This document shows positions 26,601 to 35,400 of a stretch of 64,000 nt of DNA, piece after piece. This DNA is from CADEDV01 sp964596345 (lineage in GTDB: Bacteria > Bacteroidota > Bacteroidia > Chitinophagales > Chitinophagaceae). Below the pieces are notes generated by a model that was not told the DNA's origin, ran no database searches, and worked only from the letters and a program-made list of their open reading frames with translations. How positions within the stretch are numbered: the stretch's first letter is position 1; the number at the start of each line of letters is the position of its first letter. The stretch covers positions 186,001-250,000 of the forward strand of contig CAZQSZ010000008.1 of NCBI GenBank assembly GCA_964596345.1. The letters run 5' to 3'. The position numbers were made by a program, and so were the translations under genes.

Positions 26601-28529
26601 GGATTCATCAGTAACAGATATCACCAGGTTATACATGCAATCATAACAAATAGGAGTACTGCTGCAGGAAGAAAGCTGGAGTATTTCAGGGTTCAGCTGG
26701 TACTGAAAATTATAAATTGTTGTTGCAGGTACTAATAATGTATTAATGGACTCTATGCCATTTCCCTTGATAATATTGGAATTATTACTAAGCAGGTTAC
26801 GGGTAATGGTAGTTCCCGCCTGGTTAGGATAATGAGTGGCATTATTTATATTCAGGGCCATCAGGTTAGAAGGTGCATCTCCCGCCAGTGCAGTGGCAAT
26901 GGTACGGCCATGCATATCGGTATAACTCACACTCATCTGCCCGTTGGCATCCTTCACCATGTTTTTGAAATAGTGAGTGTAATTACCTACCTCCGTTCCA
27001 AACAAGCCATCCAGTTCTTCCTGTGCAGGAGAACCATAATAGTATTTAGTTTCCCTCCCACTCCCCATCTTCATAGCAGTGCCAACTCCGCTTTGTGACA
27101 TGATTCGTCCTGTTCCGTCAGGAGTATAACGGGTAACAGTATACGGGTAGCCTTCTGCATCGGGAATATTCTTATTGATCCCAGTTGCATGTTCCGGGTT
27201 AGCAATGCTGTAATACCGGGAAGCACCGGTACTCGTCAGCATAGACGGGGTAATACTGCTTGTGGAAGCCATGGGCTGCAGGTCAAAAAACCTGGCCGGA
27301 TCATCATTCATGGTCTGGTCTGCTTCCGTTGGTGAAGGCCTGCTGAATAAATTAAGCCCTTTGGTAAAAGTTATAACAGTATTAAGAGATGGCGTTGGTA
27401 AAACTTGTATGGCCGGACGTCCCTGCTCATCGTAAAAGGTCTCGGCAGAAACAATTGTATTATTTACATTTTCTTTAGTTACGGTTTGCCGGCTGCGCAA
27501 CGAACCATCATAATACTCCATCACTGTTTTCATTTTCCCTTCTTCAGCAAAACTTGTCCTGACCTGCCAGTTCAGGTTATTATCATGCCCGTTAAAACTA
27601 TAGGACAACACGGATGACCAGGGACCGTCAATCCTGTTCCCTGTATTTTTGAAACTAACTGCTCTCACCCTGTAATAAACCTTTCCAATACCATCGTAAT
27701 ACAAGGGAATATTAAAACTGCTCTTTGATAAGGGCAGATCAACCCGGGTCGCATTATTTCTGAACAAAAGATCGTAGTTCAATACCCCATTCACATAATA
27801 AGTAGCAGCGGTCTCATCTTCCAGCCAGGTCCATTCCAGTTGCGTACCATTATTACCTGCATTAGCTGGCCATGACCAGTTTACAAACAGGGCATCGGGT
27901 ACACTTCCTGTCGAAGTAAACGTCAGCGGTAGTATATTATTTCCAAGATCAAGGTAGCGGGTAATCCGCATTTCATTTTGTAAAGACAATACTTCACGGG
28001 TATCCAGGCTGCCAACCACGGGAGCTGTGATACTTAAAAGGGTAATCTTTACATACGGAGCTCCCTCAAAACTGAAATAGTTTTTCGCATTATATTTTGC
28101 TCCTTCATTTTTATTATAGTCTACTGTAAAGGTTTGGGTATATTGATTAAAGGAGGAGGAAGAAGTACCATAATCTATTCGTACCTGGACCGAAGCCGTA
28201 AAATTCGCTGGTATAAACAATGGCGTCTCTTCAATAACACTAAACGTAATAATATTACGGACCTTATCAGCCGGTTGAATACTGAATGTATGGGTTGCTG
28301 TATTATTGACAAACAATGGTTGCGAGTTGGCAGTAGCTACTGTTCCGGTCAATCTCGAAGAATAAACGGATTCGATACCCTCATCACCGGTAGCAGCTGC
28401 CGGGTTCCCGAGAAAAGACAGTATGAAGAGTATTCCGCACAAGCACTTCTTACCGGCTGAAGAAAATAGCAGTCTATATTTATTAACGGGTTGAACTGCA
28501 AATTTTTTTGTCACTTTTTTCATAAGCAT
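20700..28529 (-). CDS. Sec-exported Rhs/YD-repeat polymorphic toxin, 2609 residues
   Basis: Signal peptide within residues 1-46 (CGILFILSFLGNPAAATG). Residues about 50-1550 form a Bacteroidota Rhs N-terminal region with YYDGSLRSRQTVTKEN and YDEQGRPAIQVLPTP, plus Cys-rich patches (ICYDCMYN, CQSCLTALGD, CYVQCPVYTC). YD repeats run from about 1560 (YYYDMAGSLVKTVPPKG, YDRLGRLVVSRN, YDNLGRITEVGQ, YDAAGNRITKTANGKT). The Rhs core lies at about 2255-2320 (FGFNGREEDDEVKG, RIYDPRVGRFLSVDP, SLTPYQFASNQPIESIDLDG). The tail 2320-2609 holds a Lys/Gln-rich linker and a terminal domain with GHTFSKHGRHNT, GQFLDEAAAEKII and VPSGSGVSTAYPIL. Inferred: the tail is a toxin, perhaps an RNase of the barnase/EndoU/colicin type, released from a YD cocoon. 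Export is by Sec, not T6SS. Confidence 0.9.
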   Translation of the reverse strand: MLMKKVTKKFAVQPVNKYRLLFSSAGKKCLCGILFILSFLGNPAAATGDEGIESVYSSRLTGTVATANSQPLFVNNTATHTFSIQPADKVRNIITFSVIEETPLFIPANFTASVQVRIDYGTSSSSFNQYTQTFTVDYNKNEGAKYNAKNYFSFEGAPYVKITLLSITAPVVGSLDTREVLSLQNEMRITRYLDLGNNILPLTFTSTGSVPDALFVNWSWPANAGNNGTQLEWTWLEDETAATYYVNGVLNYDLLFRNNATRVDLPLSKSSFNIPLYYDGIGKVYYRVRAVSFKNTGNRIDGPWSSVLSYSFNGHDNNLNWQVRTSFAEEGKMKTVMEYYDGSLRSRQTVTKENVNNTIVSAETFYDEQGRPAIQVLPTPSLNTVITFTKGLNLFSRPSPTEADQTMNDDPARFFDLQPMASTSSITPSMLTSTGASRYYSIANPEHATGINKNIPDAEGYPYTVTRYTPDGTGRIMSQSGVGTAMKMGSGRETKYYYGSPAQEELDGLFGTEVGNYTHYFKNMVKDANGQMSVSYTDMHGRTIATALAGDAPSNLMALNINNATHYPNQAGTTITRNLLSNNSNIIKGNGIESINTLLVPATTIYNFQYQLNPEILQLSSCSSTPICYDCMYNLVISVTDESGDMPPIVKKFNNISLSPDDNCNTAIPAFQNDTTGAVSNNIQFNLTLPPGSYSVRKTLTVSESSLQTYKDLYLTKALCKTEQQIIDSVYSVMLSLSGCGTNTPPPTCQSCLTALGDSVSFRATYLTSIGLNPAVTASYTIENEIRAAYAAEYQNCNRLCSNVSQLLALKRQLMLSDMMPDSGQYARRVSTGTTMYNKYDIFSTVNTSTQPFYKKPWNTNQQLNYYYNAFNLRDETIHPAGAADPYALLNSTTADQYSEMFTYSWANAMLPHHPEYNRLTFAEANLTNSYNWISTFSSISTYGQANANGYIITAGNTTATPYNDPFFSIAPTSTYRDSMVTWVTSNYKQGLSMWQIARGDVKCKTIMDQNAQWSCYNNGGVKVPPFADVTTTADQDQMWKVFKGLYAAERDRKVNDYIVAMQPLADDATLISQGYKLRFSTITQEGTQNGWTWFPSPGSNPNLPPTIPQDSVNQGYNGRCNGYINQWKQALLQCAAIANHAQKDQILNQITAGMVTVCIKGSNAANPYGSSTVAPTTPNDGSPRSFEEVINIVLAQYSISRDYFCNPYTIEFPKPYGKGPKLTKDVITLIDTCTCNRMTQLKAEASSAGYNPASFTSFNQYLLNKYSDTLTLALYNSFGKCDSLVRTTSTTECYISSYYSIPYTCGTTPPLCWVDRSAVPAGAVIKDGPIAGGGDDRKASADSLIKHTEPSADRIPPPGGTCYVQCPVYTCNTIYTTTVTVYPLVVPQPLPEFLKCGFVANNRCLSCADLSALTGEFKTQFSSPYNAGPIFTGTNLTDDEINKNNLYSRFINYRTGFSYNWADYAKAAAMATPACNLANYASNSGATQNVICGTTKLLTDTGGVFVNNPPCQRIYNMAAALGQTIYQQRVEYLLANFEALYRAKCMAARNIEQFTVNYSNKEYHYTLYYYDMAGSLVKTVPPKGVRPDFSSTYTNQVKADRANGVFNPRPHQFVTQYRYNSLGAVVAQNTPDANTSNFWYDRLGRLVVSRNAQQAIDGKYSYTLYDNLGRITEVGQKPQGTAMTQTISQDNTALNNWILNTGGIREQITYTVYDLPYGPGLSPLLQQQNLRNRVSYTATKNLATDAMQYSASFFTYDIHGNVDTLLQDYKGVAEMDGTNNRFKMLTYKYDLVSGKVNMVSYQPDKPDAFYHRYNYDAENRLTSAETSRDKLVWERDAAYNYYKYGPLARTELGQLRVQGTDYAYTVQGWLKGVNGTTVSDGTYDIGQDGLAAGTNSVVARDVYGFGLHYFDDGATETDYKPIDNTILFARPNNGAFKSLYNGSIAAMSVNNAGLLKGPAASTNALPLFYNYRYDQLNRIVSMNAYKGLSAANQWVPISITDYAEAVSYDPNGNILTYNRKGAPTANKPLEMDDLVYNYYSTNNQLKQVTDNIIAGNYTEDIDHQSNASNYTYDATGNLKTDVAEDITAVNWTVYGKISSIVKGGNTISYTYDAAGNRITKTANGKTTIYVRDASGNVMSVYEKPAAGAIVQLENHIYGSSRAGMVTQLTVATQTVTLAAGYGSAVISVFTRNEKIYELSNHLQNVLVTISDKKIGVDANSDGIIDYYTTDVKSVQDFYPFGFKMPGRQWSNGSYRFGFNGREEDDEVKGDGNSLDYKNRIYDPRVGRFLSVDPIADEYPSLTPYQFASNQPIESIDLDGLERLDYRLTFNEGQAQLDLQSTGESKEYIPGVFGSKVFSRTVDIPKHYRVEYNGQHYLFASGGQNSDYVKNMPPAASAYGEYNEAVYSVAELWAFQSDPVSFLKTHKSSEEVTGEWDDALAKAEMIADLAEALSSSGRGGRGKTPRIRIPKPRTSSIKPTMQQKVAATPSITVKQKAVVQQKAITHYQPTGSLQGKKVGHTFSKHGRHNTKQLTLEAVNGKKQVGQFLDEAAAEKIIGDNLGNLKNGAINVPIPAGVGRVIMPNGSFKPATQMRIVPSGSGVSTAYPIL

Positions 28530-28562
28530 ATGCTCATAGTTTAATGCACTGTTCTGATTATT

Positions 28563-29396
28563 CTATTGTTCCTGTGAAAGCAGATAGTTGTCAAACTTCA
28601 TAACGGGTACAAAATCTCCTTCGACGTTTTTCATAATTCTGTCCTGGATCGTAACGGGTATTTTGGCTACGGCAGTTTGCTCAATCTTATTGTATGTGAA
28701 TTTTGTTACCAGTTCTTTGATCAGGAAATAGCTGTTCTCCAGCAACAATAATTTCCCTTCAAATTCCTGTTGCGTTTTAAGTGAATAATACTGTACTGAA
28801 TCAAGTAAAACCAGGTTACGCTTTGTGGTCAGAACCTGTCGCGGCTGTTTTTCTTTGCTGTCATATTGCAATTCGATGGTTTCCTTGGGTAATGAAGTTC
28901 CGTACAAAGGCATCCGGCTCTCCAGCAAAATGAACCCGGCTCCCTTCGATAACTGGCTGGCTGTAGCTTTGTATTTTGCTCCTAGGTTTTTTATAGATGA
29001 GTCCGGTAAAGGTGCCCCCAGGATATTTTTCATTTTTTCAATTACCGGCGAAGCATTGGTATAGAGTATCATCTGTTTTAACTTATGACTCACCAGTAGT
29101 GCCACAGAATCATTGACCACCTGTTCAAATTCACCAAACCTCACGTAGGATTGCTTTTCCTGCAGGTAAAATTCACCATGGGCATGCAGTGTATCATTCT
29201 CACCGGTCACAAAATTGCTGTGCGTCTCCATCTCGAGGTCAACATATAATGGCACTTGTTGATAGCGGCTGCTGATGCTGATAAACTCCTTTAAAACCGA
29301 AAGAGAATCCTTCTTCTGCGCAAACAGGAAAACAGGCAGGTTGCTCGCCATAAAAACAGCAAGTACTAGATGTAGTCTTATTTTTATACTATTCAT
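28563..29396 (-). CDS. Exported protein of unknown function between the two giant Rhs genes
   Basis: A 277-residue protein with a type I signal peptide (HLVLAVFMASNLPVFLFAQ). The mature part is beta-rich, with repeated strand patterns (YVDLEMETHSNFV, AHGEFYLQEKQSYVRFGEF, GFILLESRMPLYG, ETIELQYDSKEKQPRQVL, LDSVQYYSLKTQQEFEG, LIKELVTKFTYNKIE). The layout is reminiscent of a LolA/LppX-like half-barrel that binds hydrophobic partners, but this is a guess from pattern. It lies 8 bases downstream of the 2484-residue gene and 33 bases upstream of the toxin gene, so it belongs to the operon and could chaperone or dock one of the giants. Confidence 0.75.
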   Translation of the reverse strand: MNSIKIRLHLVLAVFMASNLPVFLFAQKKDSLSVLKEFISISSRYQQVPLYVDLEMETHSNFVTGENDTLHAHGEFYLQEKQSYVRFGEFEQVVNDSVALLVSHKLKQMILYTNASPVIEKMKNILGAPLPDSSIKNLGAKYKATASQLSKGAGFILLESRMPLYGTSLPKETIELQYDSKEKQPRQVLTTKRNLVLLDSVQYYSLKTQQEFEGKLLLLENSYFLIKELVTKFTYNKIEQTAVAKIPVTIQDRIMKNVEGDFVPVMKFDNYLLSQEQ

Positions 29397-29404
29397 CGGG
29401 GTAA

Positions 29405-32400
29405 CTATTGAATGTTTCTGACATTTTTTTGCTTGGCACTTCTGCTTTCTGTTACTGTCTTGACCCCCTCTTTGGTTTCAATCTTTGTCCTGATCAGGGT
29501 ACCTTCTTCGTCGTATTCGTAATAGCTGGCGTAGTTGTTCGCATCAAGCTCCGCTTTCAGCCGCAGGTTGACAGGATCATACACATAACTTTTCATATTC
29601 GAGTTAAACGGGTGTATTCTTATATCATCAAAATAGATGGGCTGACCTGTATTATTATCAAGACGGATTGTCATTTGTGTGGCATCAGCAGGCGCAGTAA
29701 AATAGCCTTCATACCGCTGCCAGCCCTCTATAACAGGACCCGAAGGCTTTATGGTTACATTCTGTCCTCCACCGTTGTTAAAGGATAAATAAGCCTGGTT
29801 AGAATTCGGGCAGCTTCCGTTGGAACTGCAGTTATCCTTCACCCATGCACTGAATACCATCTTCTTATTGACTGGAACTGAGAAGGTGGGATTTTGCATC
29901 GTTGTGGTAGCTGCTATTGGCTTTGTATATGTACAGGTGGTAAACGGAGTATAATTCTTATAAAAAATCACCGCATCGGATAAAGACACCGGCCAACGGG
30001 CTTCTGTAAAATTATACCGGTCTTCCGGGAAAAATTGCTGGCCACTTCCTCCATAATTACAACTCGGATAACCGGAGTTGCCACAGGTATACGAATAGCT
30101 TGCATAAAAAGTCAGGTATAATTTATAGACTCCTTTGGGCAAACACATTTTGATCAATTTTTGTTTGCCACTTGCAGATACCGAATTACCAACTACTTCA
30201 TGAGGATACGCTGTTCCGTTAATATCTGTAATGTAGATAGAAGAAATATCGGGATGACTCATTGGAGTGTTCGGGTAAACATTCTGTACCCAGGCATTTG
30301 TCGAAAGTGCCGAGAAAATGTAAGTACCTGTTCGTTTTATCTCAAAGTATTGTTCTGTATTGGTATAATAACTGTAATAGACAGAAGTACTCTGTGTAGT
30401 CCGGAAAGGTAAAAGATTCCAGAATAAGCCACCTGTAACAGAACTGCTGGAATAAGTACCGGATGGCCAGAAAATAGTCGCGGCAGAAGGTGAAGAATAA
30501 GTAATATTACCCCCGTAAGCTCCGGTCAGGGATTCAACATTACCGCTTCCTCCTGTTGCTACCGGGTAATTCCCATCATCATATTCGCCGACCGGGAAAT
30601 TAATAGAAGTGGAAGCATTATTGTTAACCTGCAGCATCTTATTACCGCTGTGTGCTGCAATACCTGTTACCTGTGTTTCAGCAAACTGGCTGTTAGATAA
30701 ACCGTTCCAGTCCGTATGTTTTTTAGCACACAAATTAGATGCAGCTGCACTCAATGTTTCATCATACGTAACATCTTCAAATCCTTCATAAAACATTTCA
30801 AAATTGCGGCTGTTACTGGCAATGGCTACCGGGGTGGTTTTATTAAAACCATACTGTGCTGATGTATAGATCCCCAGCGCATCCTTTGTTTCTAACTCCA
30901 GTCCCTTGCTGTTATACCGGGTGGCTTGTGTATTCCAAATCCATTTAGTACTGGCTACATCCGGCACAAGATTATTGGAGGCATTAAAATTCCAAAAGGT
31001 GGAAAACCCACTGAGAAACCCATTTTGCGGAAGGTTGGTTGCCGCAGTTGGATTCGTTTCAGTCCTGTCTCCATAAAATACCATATTCCGGTAGCCACGG
31101 AAAGTACCTAACAACCCTTTTCGGTAGGGATTGATATTTTTTTCAAGATAACCTGTGCAATTCACAACTTCTACCAGGCCGGTGCAATCATCTTTACCAA
31201 AGAAAACATCGTCTATGGCAAAATCATTACCGGTGGAAGTAGTGCTTAAAGTTTTAAGGGTCAGTGTGGCACTGGTATTACTTCCCGAATTCCAGGTTCT
31301 GATAAACTGGACCCAGGTACAGGTCGTGGAAGTCAGTTGCAGGTTCTGCCCGATCATTTCACTATTTACATTCATCTGCAGGTAGGCAGGATTGGAGGGA
31401 TAAACTGTACTGGCCCATACCCTGAAAACATAATTCGTATTGGGCTCCACCGTTATGGTTTGTTGCCATACAGTGGTATATTGGGTAAGTGACCCGTTCA
31501 CTACCATCATATTACCCGTTCCGGAAGTGTGATCAGGACAGGTCGTAAAATCCAGGTTCCAGTTATGCGGGTTATTGATTATATGGTACTTACCTTCATT
31601 ACCTCCCTGGTGTTGTGTGGGATAATAAGTATAACCACTGGTAAACCCGGTATTTCCCAGTGAAAAATCGCCGTTTGTAACAAGATTGATCCCGCCACTG
31701 GGTGTGGTTAATGCATATTTATAAAAAACATCATTATCTGTTTGCCATTTCTCTTTGTATTCTATAGCTGAAGCATTAATTACATTACTATTGGTATTAT
31801 ATACCAGTTTATGCGTGACCGGGTCAATAGGATTTGTCATTAAAGTAACAGAGGCAACAGGAGCACCGACAACATTTCGTTTTCCACTGCGTATGATTCT
31901 GAACTTTACTCCTGTGCGGCTGTACAGCTTTCCTTTCTTATCAAGAAAAACATAATCAGGGTTAGTATTCGTTAACGAACCGGTATTCTTATTCAGATCC
32001 AGCACCCATACAATCCTGTCAGAAGTGGACGATACAGTGGCAGGATCACAACCTGCAGATGAACCCACATCCATGATGTATAACTCATCGCCACTTTCAA
32101 ATATGCTCGTAGGGACATTACCACTCACTATCCTTCCATCATTGAAACTCACACTTGAATAAACAGCATCAATATTCTTATAAGCAAGCCCCATACCACT
32201 ATAAGCCCAGTAAGCGGGGTAGCTTACTGAATAAATGGGTTTATCAAACTCATTATTTGTTCTGTTTACGATCACACTCCCTGTTTCTGCATCGTACACC
32301 AGGTTTTTGGTAGACACCTGGCTTCCTTTATCAATCACCACCACACTATCCAGCACTCCATGATAGCTGATCAGCTTGGTAGTTGTTACCGCCCGGTAGG

Positions 32401-35400
32401 TATTTTCACTGTTCCCGGCTACGGGCCATATAAACGGAAGCCAAATAGGTAATAACACAGGAAACAGGTCCACCTGTGCCTGTACTTCCAGGCTGCTGCC
32501 TTTTACAGAAAACTCCCGGGTATCCGTCATCAGTTCAATATCAATACCCATATTTCCTTGTTTCACTTCACCACCCAGTGACTGGTGGGCAAAATCAAAT
32601 TTCTCATTAAGCCCGTTAACCCCGGTATTCCTGTAAAAATTCTGTGTGAAATTGATACGGGTCATTGAATCATTCTCCGGGTAAGAGGACTGTGATTTTA
32701 TCTTTCCATGCATATCATTCGTCGCTACGATAAATCCTTGTGATAACGCCCGGCTGTCAAAAGCATACTTATAGAAAAATGCCAATAGCGAAGAACGGTG
32801 ATCCTGTTTATCAGAACCGGGATCAATAGATGTATGATTGTAGTAAACTGGAAAATCCTTCGCCGTATAAAACTCGGTCACTTGTTTACCAATACCTGAT
32901 CTTGATTTTTTTGCCGGGTCTGGATTCTTTTTGATAGAACGAACAGTAACCTTGCTGTAACCAACAACCGGCGAAGGAAAAAAAGCATCCAGTACCGGCA
33001 TTTCAATAGCCCCATAAGAAGTGGGCCCCAACGGCAATTTATTCGCTACCTGTACAATTGTTTGAAATGGATTCTCTTCTCCGCCGATAGAAGGTTCATA
33101 AGAGGCTACACCACTGCTGATGACACGTTCAACACCATTAAATATCTCCTTAGTCGTATAATCATATTCCTGCCCGTACACTGAAGTGTACAATTGATTT
33201 TGATTCATCTCTTTCCAGTTATCTTTCAGCACCACTGATTTTACCCTGCTTCCCCCGCCATATTTAAATCCATCCGGATCATTCAGCCGCACAAAAGATT
33301 TATTTACCAAAGCCGTTTTTGCTTTAGGGACTTCTGTTAAAGTTCCCTGGCGCAATACCGTAACGGGATCTTTTAACTGACTGCCAAGGTTGACAAACAT
33401 ATCCAGCAAAACACCAAATGCATCAAGTAATGATCCACCCGACATATCCGCCCCCTTGAACGCCTGACCCGGCAACTGCTCTCTTAAATATTCAATTGCC
33501 GTTAGCGACAATGGCCCTATTTCATTATTTACTTTATTCAGCCTTACCCAGATAATAGAAGAATTATAAACTCCATAATCGGCAACAGTAGCATAAGATG
33601 GAATATACTCCTCTATCCCCTTGGGCATCATCACCGCAAGTTTAAACGCCAGCTGGCTTTGGCCTTTCAGGTATTTATTATACACGTCAACAGGCGTACT
33701 ACAAGGCGAAGGCACTTTTATAAATACATAATCATTCTCCGTAATAGTCCCGCCTCCCTGGTTTTGATAAAGGGTATTCAGTATAGTACCGGAAGTGTTT
33801 CCAAAACCGGCTATCTCCATCATCGCACTGGCCCGCTTGTTTTGAACGTACGCATAATCATCACTTTCATAAGTAACTTCTATTTGCCCACCGGAGGGTA
33901 ACAGTACTTTTTTCAATGCCCAGGCCGATGCATTTTGATCAATAGGATGATTACTCTTATCCTGGAGAGAATAAGGATACAAACTGTTTCGCAATCCTGA
34001 AGGGTTCGCTGTATCGGGTTTATAAGTACCCCAGCGATCGGCGGAACTGAAAGCATACACAGGATTTTCCCCTGCTGCAGAACCATAAGAAAATGCATAC
34101 TTGTTTTTATTGGCACGAACCTGCCCGTTATAACTAAACCAAATACTATCCAGTGTGAGCTTGCCGCTTCCCGACAGGTTATCAGGTGTACCCTGGCATA
34201 ATGTATAACTATACCCAAAGTTGACGGTCTTGATCGGCTTTGCATTTACCAGCCCATTTTTCTTCAGGTCAGCTTTGCTGTATAAATCAATTTTTTTGAG
34301 TCGTTTGGAAGAATTATCAGCTGCATTCACCCCGTTATATTCTGTAGTCGCCCCTTTTCCATCTGTTCTGTCTTCCAATGTAAAAAATGCAATCATGGTT
34401 TTTGATTCGATTGACTGCAGGTACCAGGACTCCCGTTCACCATAAGATATAATTCCTTTATCGTCTTTAGTCTCTGATCTGTTACCCTGGTTAAAATTGG
34501 CCAGAAAACCGGAGCTCAGCGGCGTTCTCCATTTATGATTAGCCCACTGACCTCCTTGTTTGATCCGGGTATAATTAAATTTTACAGCCCCCCCCAGGTC
34601 ATCTTCTGTAATCCCATCCCCGTTTACATCCACATAGTCCGGCGACAATAAACCACTCAGTAAATAAGAATGTGCAAATGCAGGAGTTTGTGTTATCTGA
34701 ACAAACCCGTCTTTGCTGGCTCCATCCTGCACCTGTGGAGAATTCGCCGTGGCTTCCTGTTGTGAAAACGTAACAAGGTCTTTTGAGGTTTCTGTACTGG
34801 CTCCTACAGTAAAACTCAGGTCCTTCTGAACAACATTGTAAACCGGGATGCCATATACATAACGCTTGCCGTCTGCTTCAGTAACATTCACCTGAGAGAT
34901 ATGATGTTTTTTCCTGTACTCACTTACCCGGCTGATACTGTCATATTTCAGTTTATAATTGGCGTCTAAAAAAGTAGTAGCATCATAACTTTTGATCATC
35001 GTATCCAGCCCAGCCTTTGATGCTTCTTCAGCAGTCAGGAAACTCACCACCTGTGTCCTTTTCTTACGATCTGTGGTTCCCATACTTTTCTGAATACTTG
35101 TTTCCCCAATAAATGATCCCGAAGAAGTAAATCGTTCTAAAACCGGTTCGATGGTAGGAAAAGTTCCTGTTCCGCCCAGCTTAAACCGAACCATATCTGT
35201 ACCTCCGATACTGTCAAACTGGTTGGGATTTAAAACACTTGATTCACCGGGGCTTCTCAGGTACACATTCTCTTTATCCCCCGCCGCACTTGAGAATCCG
35301 GTAACATTACGAAGCTTATTGCCGTTCGCCCACTCCCCTATCGTAGATGGCGTTTTTACAATATTGACATTAGCACCATAATGACCAGGTATGCCAATAT

